This document shows, piece by piece, positions 6,619 through 14,213 of a stretch of 22,685 nucleotides of DNA. Origin of the DNA: SIG452 sp045540295 (GTDB lineage Bacteria; Bacillota; Clostridia; UMGS1840); contig JAZQGY010000023.1 of the NCBI GenBank assembly GCA_045540295.1, positions 1 through 22,685 of the forward strand, written 5' to 3'. Position numbers and translations under genes: made by a program. Below the pieces are notes generated by a model that was not told the origin of the DNA, ran no database searches, and was given only the letters and a program-made list of their open reading frames with translations. Position 1 is the first letter of the stretch; each line of letters begins with the position of its first letter.

Positions 6619-7836
6619 ATGAGTCAGAAGGTTGCAGTTATTGGTGGCGGTCCTGCCGGAGTGCTCGCCGCAGCATTTTGTGCCAAACGGGGAAACAACA
6701 CCATACTTTTTGAAAAAAACGAAAAGCTTTTAAAAAAGCTCTATATCACCGGAAAAGGCAGATGCAACATCACCAACCGTTGTGACATTTCAGATTTTTT
6801 TGGGAACATTCCCAAAAATCCTGACTTTCTGTATAGTGCGCTGTATTCCTTCACCAATGAAGACATCATTTCTTTATTGGAAGCCGAAGGCGTATCCGTT
6901 AAAACGGAACGGGGAAACCGGGTATTTCCCACAACAGACAAGGCAGGCACCGTTTGTGACGGGCTTCGCTCTTTTCTCCGAAAATCCGGTGCCAAAGTAA
7001 ACCTCGGCATTTCTGTGACGGAAATTAAAAAACAGAACGATTTATTTGATATTGTGACCAAAGACGGTATTTTTGCCGGATTTCACAAGGTGATTTTAGC
7101 CACCGGCGGAAAATCCTATCCTGTGACCGGTTCTACCGGAGACGGCTACCGGTTTTCCCAGAAACTTGGACACCACATTACCCCTTTGGATGGAAATTTA
7201 GTTCCCTTAGAAACGGTCGAAACTTACGGGGCAGAGCTTTCCGGCTTATCGCTTCGGAATGTTTGTGTGAAACTGAAAAACGAAAAAGGAAAAGTGATAT
7301 TTGAAGATTTCGGGGAAATGATGTTTACGCACTTTGGAGTCACCGGCCCTTTGGTGATTTCCGCAAGCTCCCATCTTCCCAAAGAACCCTGCACCTTGCA
7401 TATTGATTTAAAGCCTGCTTTAAACGAAAAGCAATTGGACGAGAGACTTCTTCGGGATTTTCAGAAATTTACCAACAAAGCGTTTCACAATTCTTTAGGG
7501 GAGTTACTTCCAAAAAGCCTGATTCCCGTGATTGTAAAACTTTCCGGAATTGACCCTCAGAAGCAATGCAATTCCGTCACACGGGAAGAACGAAAAAAGC
7601 TTTTAGAGCTACTAAAAAACTTCACCCTGCATATCAAGGGCAAACGCCCCGTTGAGGAAGCCATTATTACCTCAGGCGGTGTGGATGTAAAAGAAATCAA
7701 CCCTTCCACCATGGAATCCAAATTGGTAAAAGGTCTGTATTTTGCAGGGGAACTGATTGATGTGGATGCCTACACGGGCGGCTTCAATCTGCAAATTGCA
7801 TATTCCACCGGCTACCTTGCCGGAACAAACGTATAG
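6619..7836 (+). CDS. HI0933/BaiN-family NAD(P)/FAD-dependent oxidoreductase
   Basis: Flavoprotein of the HI0933 (YhiN/BaiN-like) family, 405 aa from ATG 6619. The N-terminus carries a Rossmann FAD-binding motif VAVIGGGPAGVLAA (GGGPAG at about 9-14). The family hallmarks GKGRCNITNR, ILATGGKSYPVTGSTGDGY and a C-terminal second FAD-contact segment (LYFAGELIDVDAYTGGFNLQ) are all visible. AAGGAA (6605-6610) lies 8 bases before the ATG; the earlier TTG at 6589 would sit at the transcript start. Named members include a bile-acid dehydroxylation enzyme (BaiN), but most are of unknown substrate, and nothing here suggests a bai context. It precedes cmk by 14 bases in the same operon, an arrangement I associate with Clostridia. 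Family is firm, reaction unknown. Confidence 0.9.
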   Translation: MSQKVAVIGGGPAGVLAAAFCAKRGNNTILFEKNEKLLKKLYITGKGRCNITNRCDISDFFGNIPKNPDFLYSALYSFTNEDIISLLEAEGVSVKTERGNRVFPTTDKAGTVCDGLRSFLRKSGAKVNLGISVTEIKKQNDLFDIVTKDGIFAGFHKVILATGGKSYPVTGSTGDGYRFSQKLGHHITPLDGNLVPLETVETYGAELSGLSLRNVCVKLKNEKGKVIFEDFGEMMFTHFGVTGPLVISASSHLPKEPCTLHIDLKPALNEKQLDERLLRDFQKFTNKAFHNSLGELLPKSLIPVIVKLSGIDPQKQCNSVTREERKKLLELLKNFTLHIKGKRPVEEAIITSGGVDVKEINPSTMESKLVKGLYFAGELIDVDAYTGGFNLQIAYSTGYLAGTNV

Positions 7837-7850
7837 AAAGGAGTTTCAAA

Positions 7851-8534
7851 ATGAAACCCTATGTTGTGGCAATTGACGGTCCTGCCGGAGCAGGCAAGTC
7901 TACCCTGGCGAAACGCTTGGCAAAAGAATTAAAAATTGCCTATATTGATACCGGAGCTATGTATCGTGCCTGCGCACTCTACGCCATTGAATCAGGAATC
8001 AATCCCAAAGTAGATTCTCCCCAACTCAGAAAACTTTTGGAAACCGCAGAAATTGATTTTCGTACCGTCAAAGGCGAACAGCGAATCTTTCTAAACGACA
8101 TTGATGTTTCCCGGGAAATCAGAGAACCTCACATTTCCACCGGCGCATCCGACATTTCCGCCCTCCCCTTTGTAAGAGATATGCTGGTTAATATGCAACG
8201 AAATCTCGCCAAAGGAAAAGCAGTGCTGATGGACGGCCGTGATATCGGAACCAATGTGTTTCCCGATGCGGAAATCAAAGTATTTCTGACGGCAGACGTG
8301 AAAGAGCGGGCAAACCGCAGATTTTTAGAATTGCAGGCAAAAGGTGACGCATCCACTTACGAAACAGTTCTTTCGGAAATGATTGCCAGAGACGAACAGG
8401 ATAAAAACCGCGCTTATGCGCCGCTTCGTCAGGCAGAGGATGCCCATCTTTTAGACACTACCAAAATGGATTTAGAAGAATCCTTCCAATCACTCTTAGA
8501 TTATACCCAAGAAAAACTGCAACATCTTAGATGA
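7851..8534 (+). CDS. cmk: Cytidylate kinase
   Basis: Phosphorylates CMP and dCMP with ATP in pyrimidine salvage and recycling. The 227-aa protein has the P-loop GPAGAGKS (residues 10-17), the CMP-binding stretch YIDTGAMYRA, the conserved LMDGRDIGTNVFPDA, and the lid region with ARDEQDKNRAYAPL, all as in bacterial Cmk. AAAGGAG (7837-7843) is 7 bases before the ATG, immediately after the flavoprotein stop. It is followed 18 bases later by plsC and then by the S1-containing fusion; cmk next to rpsA is a very old bacterial gene order also seen in E. coli. Confidence 0.97.
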   Translation: MKPYVVAIDGPAGAGKSTLAKRLAKELKIAYIDTGAMYRACALYAIESGINPKVDSPQLRKLLETAEIDFRTVKGEQRIFLNDIDVSREIREPHISTGASDISALPFVRDMLVNMQRNLAKGKAVLMDGRDIGTNVFPDAEIKVFLTADVKERANRRFLELQAKGDASTYETVLSEMIARDEQDKNRAYAPLRQAEDAHLLDTTKMDLEESFQSLLDYTQEKLQHLR

Positions 8535-8552
8535 TTTGTTTGAGGTGATTTT

Positions 8553-9143
8553 ATGTTATACCAAATTATACGCGTTCTGATACGTTTTGCATACTTATTC
8601 ATCTTTCGCGTAAAGGTGGAAGGAAGCGAAAACATCCCCAAAGAAGGCGGCATCATTTTCTGTGGAAATCACCGCAGCAATCACGATGCTCCCCTGATCT
8701 TTTTCTCACAAAAAAGAAAGTTAAGCTTTATGGCAAAGGATTCGCTGTTTTCTTTTAAACCATTTGGTTGGTTTTTAAAGAAATTCGGTGTATTTCCCAT
8801 CAAACGAGGAGCCGGTGATATTGGTGCCGTAAAAAAAGCCATTGAAATTGTGGAAAACAAAAATGCATTGGTGATGTTCCCCGAAGGAACCAGAAACCGT
8901 ACCGAAGAGCCTGTTTTAGAATTTAAAAACGGTGCCGCACTGATTGCAAAAAAAGGAAACGCCCTGATTATTCCCTTTGCAATTTCCGGAAAATACCGTT
9001 GGCTTTCCAAAAAAACAGTTACCTTCGGCACTCCCATTAATCTGACGGAATACGGTGAAAAGCCTGACCTAAAGCAAGTAACCGAGGATCTTCAGAATGC
9101 AGTCGTTAAAATGCTGACTCAGGGAGGCAAAGCAGCAAACTAA
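8553..9143 (+). CDS. plsC: 1-acyl-sn-glycerol-3-phosphate acyltransferase
   Basis: Transfers the second acyl chain to lysophosphatidic acid to give phosphatidic acid, the precursor of membrane phospholipids. The 196-aa protein shows the acyltransferase motifs in order: GNHRSNHDAP (HxxxxD, His40 and Asp45), FPIKRGAGD (about 81-89, substrate-binding Arg) and FPEGTRNR (109-116), then an IIPFAI segment. A hydrophobic N-terminal stretch (about 4-20) fits membrane association. GAGGTG (8542-8547) precedes the ATG. Its 3' end carries a hairpin (9131-9151) that places the stop codon in the loop just upstream of the ispH start. Confidence 0.94.
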   Translation: MLYQIIRVLIRFAYLFIFRVKVEGSENIPKEGGIIFCGNHRSNHDAPLIFFSQKRKLSFMAKDSLFSFKPFGWFLKKFGVFPIKRGAGDIGAVKKAIEIVENKNALVMFPEGTRNRTEEPVLEFKNGAALIAKKGNALIIPFAISGKYRWLSKKTVTFGTPINLTEYGEKPDLKQVTEDLQNAVVKMLTQGGKAAN

Positions 9144-9151
9144 TTGCTGCT
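9131..9151 (+). promoter_or_regulatory. Hairpin between the AGGGAGG motif and the ispH start
   Basis: AGCAGCAA (9131-9138) pairs perfectly with TTGCTGCT (9144-9151); the loop ACTAA contains the plsC stop codon. AGGGAGG (9121-9127) lies 34 bases before the ispH ATG (9162) in linear sequence, but about 13 bases if the hairpin is folded out. It may bridge the Shine-Dalgarno sequence to the start codon or couple the two genes. Confidence 0.4.
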
Positions 9152-9161
9152 ACTCACAATT

Positions 9162-11189
9162 ATGAACATTAAACTTGCAAAATCCGCAGGCTTCTGCTTT
9201 GGCGTGAAGCGTGCCTGCGACACTGTATATGAAGCTTTAAATGAGCAAAAAGACCTATATCTTTTGGGAGAACTGATTCACAACAACCGTGTGATGGAGG
9301 ATATTTCCGAAAAAGGCGGAAAAACCGTGGAGGATGTATCCGAAGTGCCGCAGAATGCTGTAGCAGTCATCCGTGCCCACGGAGTACCCCCATCGGTTAC
9401 TCAAAGCTTAGAAGAAAAAAGCATTTCCTATATTGACCTCACCTGCCCCTTTGTGAAAAAAATTCACAACATCGTTTCCGAAGAATTTAAAAAAGGGCAA
9501 AAAATCATTATTTATGGAAAAAAAGAACATCCTGAAGTAGTCGGTATCTCCGGATACTGCAAAAACGCTTTGATTACAATGGATTACGAAGAAATCAGAG
9601 ACCAAATCCATCCGGAGGATCACGTCAGCGTGGTTGCACAGACCACCATGGAAAAAGAGAAATTTTACAATTTCATTAAATTTTTAAAAAAGGGTTGTAA
9701 TTGGGTATCAATATTTGATACAATATGTAGTGCAACTCGGCAAAGACAAGCTGAAGCAGAGGAATTGGCAAAAGAATCCGATATGATGGTTGTCATCGGT
9801 GGCAAACGAAGCTCCAATACCATGGAGCTTTACCAAAAATCCAAAGCGGTTTGTCCCCATACTTATCTGATTGAATCAGCAGAGGACTTAAACGAGCTGC
9901 TTCAAACAAATCCCAAGTTAAAAAAATTTTTATATACAAATTTCAAAGTAGTAGGTGTTACGGCAGGCGCATCAACCCCAAGCTGTAGCATCGAGGAGGT
10001 AATTTCAGTCATGGCAGAAGAAAAAATCGTAACAAGTGAATTCGAGGAGCAACTGGAAAACTATTTGGTAAGCCCCGTGCATATCAATAAAAGAGTTACT
10101 TGCACCGTTGAACAGATCACCGAAACCGAAGTTCGCGTTAGCATCCCCGGTTACAAAGGCTTAGGCTTTATTCCGGCAGATGAATTAACCGACGATTCCA
10201 GCGTAAAACCCGCTGACTTAGTTAAAATCGGTGACGAAATCAATGCTATCGTTATTAAACCCAACGATGTGGAAGGAACCTGTCTGTTATCCAAAAAGAA
10301 AGTTGATTCCGAATTAAACATGACAGTAATTAAAGAAGCATTTGAATCCGGAGCTATCTTAGAAGGGAAAGTTGTATCTGTCATTAAAGGCGGTTTATTG
10401 GTTTCTGTCAACAGTGTAAGAGTATTCGTTCCTGCTTCTCAGGCAGCTTTAAGATTCGTTTCTGACTTATCCACCATGCAGAACGAAACTGTTTCTTTAA
10501 AAATCATTGATTTTGATGAAAGAAGAAATAGAGCAACCGGTTCCATCAAAGTGGTTCTGGCTGCAGAACAGAAAGAAAAAGAAGCAAAATTCTGGGCAGA
10601 TGCAGAAGAAGGCAAAACCTATCAGGGTACCGTTAAATCCTTAACCACTTTTGGTGCATTTGTTGATATCGGAGGCGTTGACGGTCTGGTTCATATTACC
10701 GAACTGTCCTGGTCCAGAATCAAACATCCTTCTGAAGTTGTAAAAGTTGGTCAGGAAATTGAAGTTTACATCAAAGCTTTAGACACCGAAAAGAAAAAGA
10801 TTTCTTTAGGCTTCAAAAAAGAAGTTGACAACCCTTGGACCAAATTCATGAATACTGTGAACTTAAACGATGTAATCACCGTTAAAATTGTTCGCATTGT
10901 TCCCTTCGGCGCATTCGCAGAAATTCTGCCCGGTGTTGACGGTTTAATTCATATTTCCCAGATTGCAAACAAACATATTGCAAAACCCGAAGATGAACTT
11001 TCTTTAGGTATGGAAGTGGAAGCAAAAGTAATCGAAATTGATGCAGAAAAGAAAAAAGTAAGCTTAAGCATCAGAGAATTACTGGCTCCCTCCGAACATA
11101 AAGATGCAGAAAAAGCTGAAGAAGCTACCGAAGAAGTAGCAGAAGCTACTGAAGAAGTAGCAGAAGCTACCGAAGAAGCAGCTGAATAA
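9162..11189 (+). CDS. ispH: IspH (HMBPP reductase) fused to ribosomal protein S1
   Basis: Two-domain protein of 675 aa. Residues 1-285 are 4-hydroxy-3-methylbut-2-enyl diphosphate reductase, the last step of the MEP isoprenoid pathway, with the three Fe-S cysteines in GFCFGV (Cys12), DLTCPFV (Cys95) and DTICSATRQRQ (Cys189), plus ELIHNN, KKEHPEV and AGASTPSC. Four S1 RNA-binding domains follow (about 306-380, 396-465, 483-552, 567-640), the last two most canonical (TTFGAFVDIGGVDGLVHITE and VPFGAFAEILPGVDGLIHIS), then an acidic tail with three EATEEVA repeats. Such fusions are known in Clostridia. ATG 9162 is chosen over the TTG at 9144 because it places the first cysteine at position 12 as in E. 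coli IspH. No good ribosome binding site lies directly before it. A strong internal site at 9993-10000 precedes Met10011 at the domain junction. Confidence 0.95.
   Translation: MNIKLAKSAGFCFGVKRACDTVYEALNEQKDLYLLGELIHNNRVMEDISEKGGKTVEDVSEVPQNAVAVIRAHGVPPSVTQSLEEKSISYIDLTCPFVKKIHNIVSEEFKKGQKIIIYGKKEHPEVVGISGYCKNALITMDYEEIRDQIHPEDHVSVVAQTTMEKEKFYNFIKFLKKGCNWVSIFDTICSATRQRQAEAEELAKESDMMVVIGGKRSSNTMELYQKSKAVCPHTYLIESAEDLNELLQTNPKLKKFLYTNFKVVGVTAGASTPSCSIEEVISVMAEEKIVTSEFEEQLENYLVSPVHINKRVTCTVEQITETEVRVSIPGYKGLGFIPADELTDDSSVKPADLVKIGDEINAIVIKPNDVEGTCLLSKKKVDSELNMTVIKEAFESGAILEGKVVSVIKGGLLVSVNSVRVFVPASQAALRFVSDLSTMQNETVSLKIIDFDERRNRATGSIKVVLAAEQKEKEAKFWADAEEGKTYQGTVKSLTTFGAFVDIGGVDGLVHITELSWSRIKHPSEVVKVGQEIEVYIKALDTEKKKISLGFKKEVDNPWTKFMNTVNLNDVITVKIVRIVPFGAFAEILPGVDGLIHISQIANKHIAKPEDELSLGMEVEAKVIEIDAEKKKVSLSIRELLAPSEHKDAEKAEEATEEVAEATEEVAEATEEAAE
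9993..10013 (+). promoter_or_regulatory. Internal ribosome binding site and ATG at the IspH-S1 junction
   Basis: GAGGAGGT (9993-10000) is followed after 10 bases by the in-frame ATG 10011 (MAEEKIV), exactly between the IspH and S1 parts. Initiation here would yield a free four-domain S1 of 392 aa. The bases also encode the conserved IspH ending SIEEVI, so the match could be a coincidence of coding. Confidence 0.4.
11121..11183 (+). repeat. Three 21-bp tandem repeats in the S1 acidic tail
   Basis: Three near-identical in-frame units encode EATEEVA, EATEEVA and EATEEAA at the C-terminus of the fusion protein. Differences are a few synonymous changes and one Val-to-Ala change. Copy number could vary between strains without breaking the frame. 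Confidence 0.85.
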
Positions 11190-11205
11190 TTTTTAAGCCA
11201 ATTAG

Positions 11206-11252
11206 TAATGTGTGATATTTCCGCAGCCCGTTCTGCGGAAATATTCACATTA
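11206..11252. promoter_or_regulatory. Long intergenic hairpin between the S1 fusion and hisIE
   Basis: ATATTTCCGCAG (11215-11226) pairs perfectly with CTGCGGAAATAT (11233-11244), loop CCCGTT; after a 2/1 internal loop TAATGTG (11206-11212) pairs with CACATTA (11246-11252). No T-run follows, so it is not a typical terminator. The hisIE ribosome binding site begins just after it. It may stabilise or process the upstream mRNA, or attenuate into hisIE. Confidence 0.6.
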
Positions 11253-11275
11253 TAGGAAAAGAAGGTTTGATCAAA

Positions 11276-11908
11276 ATGTCATACTTAGAAAAATTAAAAT
11301 TTAACGAAGACGGTCTGATTCCCGCCGTTGTGCAGGATTATGATACCGGCACAGTTTTAATGGTTGCCTATATGACCAAGGAAACCCTACAAAAGTCCTT
11401 GGAACTTGGTAAAACAGTATTTTTTTCCCGCAGTCGTCAGAAAGAATGGTTAAAGGGAGAAGAAAGCGGCAACTTCCAGAACATTGTGGAAATTTCCGCA
11501 GACTGTGATTACGACACGCTGCTGATTAAGGTTACCTTAGAAGGCGATAAGGTAAGTTGTCATACCGGGGAATATTCCTGTTTCTTTAACCGAATCGAAA
11601 ATGGCGAATATGCACACAAGTCCAACGAAAAAATGATTCTCCAGCGTGTTTACGACACGGTTGTAGACAGAAGCAAGAATCCCGTAGAAGGTGCATACAC
11701 CAACTATCTTTTGGAAAAAGGAATTGATAAAATTTTAAAGAAAGTTGGAGAAGAATCCGCCGAAGTGATTATCGCATCCAAAAATAATGCTCCCGACGAG
11801 GTCATTTACGAAACTGCCGATTTAATGTATCACCTTTCTGTAATGCTTTTTGACAGAGGAGTAACCTGGCAGGAAATCTTTGCAGAATTAAAAAAGAGAG
11901 AAAAGTAA
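11276..11908 (+). CDS. hisIE: Bifunctional phosphoribosyl-AMP cyclohydrolase / phosphoribosyl-ATP pyrophosphatase
   Basis: Catalyses steps 2 and 3 of histidine biosynthesis in one polypeptide of 210 aa. The N-terminal HisI half (about 1-105) has FFSRSRQKEWLKGEESGN, the metal-binding DCDYD, and the zinc cysteines in CHTGEYSCF. The C-terminal HisE half (about 120-205) has KKVGEESAEVIIA and YETADLMYHL, the conserved acidic pyrophosphatase motifs. ATG 11276 is used because GAAGG (11261-11265) is 10 bases upstream; the TTG at 11267 would nearly touch it. No other his genes are in the window, so it is separated from any his operon, and no clear promoter precedes it; read-through from the S1 fusion past the hairpin at 11206-11252 is likely. 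Confidence 0.95.
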   Translation: MSYLEKLKFNEDGLIPAVVQDYDTGTVLMVAYMTKETLQKSLELGKTVFFSRSRQKEWLKGEESGNFQNIVEISADCDYDTLLIKVTLEGDKVSCHTGEYSCFFNRIENGEYAHKSNEKMILQRVYDTVVDRSKNPVEGAYTNYLLEKGIDKILKKVGEESAEVIIASKNNAPDEVIYETADLMYHLSVMLFDRGVTWQEIFAELKKREK

Positions 11909-11956
11909 AAATTCCCATTTTCTAAAGGGAATCTCCGATAAAATTCCAAAAAAGTA

Positions 11957-11985
11957 TTGACCTTTTCGATAAAATATGATATGAT
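11957..11985 (+). promoter_or_regulatory. Sigma-A promoter of the HPr gene
   Basis: TTGACC (11957-11962), a 17-nt spacer and TATGAT (11980-11985). The predicted start near 11992 gives a leader of about 130 nt. The leader opens with a stem: TTGGA (11990-11994) with TCCAA (12023-12027), and inside it TCTTCT (12004-12009) with AGAAGA (12016-12021). Confidence 0.7.
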
Positions 11986-12123
11986 TTTGTTGGAATGGGG
12001 GTATCTTCTTTTGGGAGAAGACTCCAAACCAAAAATTCTGCATATAATAAACTATGCCATATTGTAATTTATTGAAGCATTCTTTGTTTTTTCACAATTA
12101 TGGAGTAAGGATGGTTTTTAAAC

Positions 12124-12387
12124 ATGTTTGAAAAAGAAGTTGTTGTTCAGAATCAGGTTGGTCTTCATGCAAGACCTGCTACCTTTTTTATTCAGAAAGC
12201 GAATGAATTCAAAAGCAATATTTGGGTAGAAAAAGAAGAACGTAAAGTAAGTGCAAAAAGCTTATTGGGCGTTCTTTCCTTGGGCATCACTCAGGGCACC
12301 AACATTAAAATTGTGGCAGACGGTTCCGATGCCGAAGCTGCAGTGGAAGCGTTGGTTGCACTGGTTAGCTCTGACTTCAGCGAATAA
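12124..12387 (+). CDS. ptsH: Phosphocarrier protein HPr
   Basis: Small cytoplasmic phosphocarrier of the sugar phosphotransferase system, 87 aa, the usual length. It carries GLHARPA with the phospho-accepting His15 and KSLLGVLSLGI with Ser46, the target of HPr kinase in Firmicutes. Both regulatory residues fall at the standard numbers, so this is HPr rather than Crh, which lacks His15. A PTS or catabolite-control role is inferred. No ptsI or hprK is in the window, so it is encoded alone, between its own promoter (11957-11985) and the terminator at 12403-12436. The ribosome binding site is weak (AAGGATGG, 12107-12114). Confidence 0.93.
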   Translation: MFEKEVVVQNQVGLHARPATFFIQKANEFKSNIWVEKEERKVSAKSLLGVLSLGITQGTNIKIVADGSDAEAAVEALVALVSSDFSE

Positions 12388-12402
12388 TCAAATCTAAAAC
12401 AT

Positions 12403-12436
12403 AAAAAGAGGTTACCGTTTCGGTAACCTCTTTTTT
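12403..12436. terminator. Bidirectional terminator between ptsH and the ABC transporter
   Basis: AAAAAGAGGTTACCG (12403-12417) and CGGTAACCTCTTTTTT (12421-12436) form a 15-bp stem with a TTT loop. A-run and T-run flanks allow termination in both directions. It touches the stop codon of the convergent ABC gene. Confidence 0.93.
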
Positions 12437-14213
12437 ATTGTTCTGTTTGTTTGGCGTAGTAATGATAATATGCACCTTTTTTCTCCATCAACTCCTGATG
12501 AGAACCGGATTCTACGATATTGGTATCTCCAACCACCATAATACGGTCGGAACCAACAATGGTAGACAAACGGTGAGCAATCATCAGAGTAGTTCTGCCT
12601 TCCATCAGGCGTTTTATTCCTTCAATGATGAGCTGCTCGGTTTTAGTATCAATATTGGCGGTTGCTTCATCTAAGACTAATATTTTAGGATTTAGAAGCA
12701 TGGTTCTCGCCAGAGAAACCAACTGCCTTTGACCGATAGATAAACTGCTGCCCTTCTCAGATACCACTGTATCATAGCCGTCTTTCATCCGAATGATAAA
12801 ATCGTGGGCACAAACTGCTTTAGCAGCTGCAATGACTTCTTCATCGGTAGCGTCTAATCGTCCGTAACGAATATTTTCCATAATAGTTCCTGAGAAGATA
12901 TAACTTTCCTGCAGCATATACCCCACCTGACGGCGCAAGGAATGCATCGTCACATCCTGAATGCTGTGTCCATCTATTTTGATACTTCCCGATTGAATTT
13001 CATAGTAGCGGGACAACAGATTCACAATAGTGGTTTTCCCGGCACCGGTTTGTCCTACAAAGGCAACCCGTTCACCGGGCGCAATATGAAAGTTTAAATC
13101 TTTTAAAACATATCCTTTTTCCTCTTCGTAGAAAAAGTCTACATCTGAGAACTCAATTTCACCTTGAATATCCGGCAAATCGTAGGCATTGGGAGCATCC
13201 TCGATTTCTTCGGATTCCTCCAGGGTTTCCATGATTCTCTCCAGGTATCCCAAGTTGGTAATCAACTGGTTATACAAATTGGATAAATTGTTGATAGGAT
13301 TCCACAGACGGCGTAAATAGTTGATGATGGCAATGGTTACCCCAACGGTTATTGCTTCTCCTGAAATCACCATCACTGCTGCAAAATAGGTCACACAAAC
13401 GGTCAGTTCTGACAATAAGGATGTGGTTAGCGGAATCATAAATTCAATTCCAACCGTTTTCATCCACCAACGATACACCTGAACCGACAAATCGGTAAAA
13501 ATACGTTCATTTTTCCGTCTTCTGCCAAAGGCTTGCGTCACACGGATCCCGTTGATACTTTCCATTAAGTAAGCAGTTAAATTACTGTTTTTGTCGTTAA
13601 AGGTACGACGGATTTTCCGTTGCACTTTTTTGATTAAAGACATCACCAAAAGTAAAACCGGTACTCCGCACAGTGCAACCAAGGTAAGTTTCACATTGAT
13701 TGCAAACATAAAGCTGACTACTGCCACCAAGGACAATACATCCAGCACCGCATTGGCAATGATATTGGAAAACAAATCCGCTAAGGAATTGATGTAGTTT
13801 GTCACACGGATTAAAATCTTTCCGTGTGGTCTGGTATCAAAGAATACAAAGGGTAGTTTCTGAATGTGCGAAAACAAGTCTTTTCTGATATCAAAAATAA
13901 TCGATTGCCCCACACTGATTAAGTGCTTCATCCGAAATCTGGATACCAAAATATTGACCACAACCATCGCAGCAAGCACACCGCCACAGGTGTATAACAG
14001 CTGCAAATTTTTATTGACGATAGCATCGTCGAAAACAATTTTCATAATGTAGGGCACCACAGTGGAAGAGAGCACGCCGATGGCAATCACCAAAATGGTG
14101 AGTAACAGTTCCCACCAGTACTTCCGGACATACTTTCCAACAATCCCCCACTCTTTTTTGCCAAACTTGATTTTTAAGTCTTCGTCTTGATGGAACCGAT
14201 TGATTTTAGCCAT
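12435..14213 (-). CDS. ABC exporter half-transporter, catalytic-site subunit of a heterodimer
   Basis: Multidrug/lipid-exporter-type ABC protein of 592 aa with a six-helix transmembrane domain (about 30-320) and a nucleotide-binding domain. Walker A is GQTGAGKT (387-394), Walker B ILVLDEATANID with the catalytic Glu516, and the H-loop MIAHRLS has His547. The signature is LSIGQ (491-495) instead of LSGGQ. This fits the BmrD/TM288-like partner: it brings the working Walker B and His, while its altered signature contributes to the degenerate site of the dimer. ATG 14213 follows GGAGGTGAT, encoded in the last codons of the upstream gene; the two genes overlap by 8 bases, implying coupled translation and 1:1 assembly. 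An earlier in-frame start at 14246 lies inside the upstream gene without such a site. The substrate is unknown. Confidence 0.93.
   Translation of the reverse strand: MAKINRFHQDEDLKIKFGKKEWGIVGKYVRKYWWELLLTILVIAIGVLSSTVVPYIMKIVFDDAIVNKNLQLLYTCGGVLAAMVVVNILVSRFRMKHLISVGQSIIFDIRKDLFSHIQKLPFVFFDTRPHGKILIRVTNYINSLADLFSNIIANAVLDVLSLVAVVSFMFAINVKLTLVALCGVPVLLLVMSLIKKVQRKIRRTFNDKNSNLTAYLMESINGIRVTQAFGRRRKNERIFTDLSVQVYRWWMKTVGIEFMIPLTTSLLSELTVCVTYFAAVMVISGEAITVGVTIAIINYLRRLWNPINNLSNLYNQLITNLGYLERIMETLEESEEIEDAPNAYDLPDIQGEIEFSDVDFFYEEEKGYVLKDLNFHIAPGERVAFVGQTGAGKTTIVNLLSRYYEIQSGSIKIDGHSIQDVTMHSLRRQVGYMLQESYIFSGTIMENIRYGRLDATDEEVIAAAKAVCAHDFIIRMKDGYDTVVSEKGSSLSIGQRQLVSLARTMLLNPKILVLDEATANIDTKTEQLIIEGIKRLMEGRTTLMIAHRLSTIVGSDRIMVVGDTNIVESGSHQELMEKKGAYYHYYAKQTEQ

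Noticed and set aside
10949..11248. Minus-strand ORF with Ser/Ala-rich repeats (SVASATS)
   Set aside because: It is the antisense of the EATEEVA repeats in the S1 tail, with no start signals.
11911..11932. ATTCCC/GGGAAT stem after hisIE as a terminator
   Set aside because: Only 6 bp, a 10-nt loop and no U-run; too weak to call.
12111..12131. Six-codon leader peptide (MVFKHV) overlapping the HPr start
   Set aside because: Its only ribosome binding site candidate abuts the ATG, and the same bases serve HPr; likely chance.
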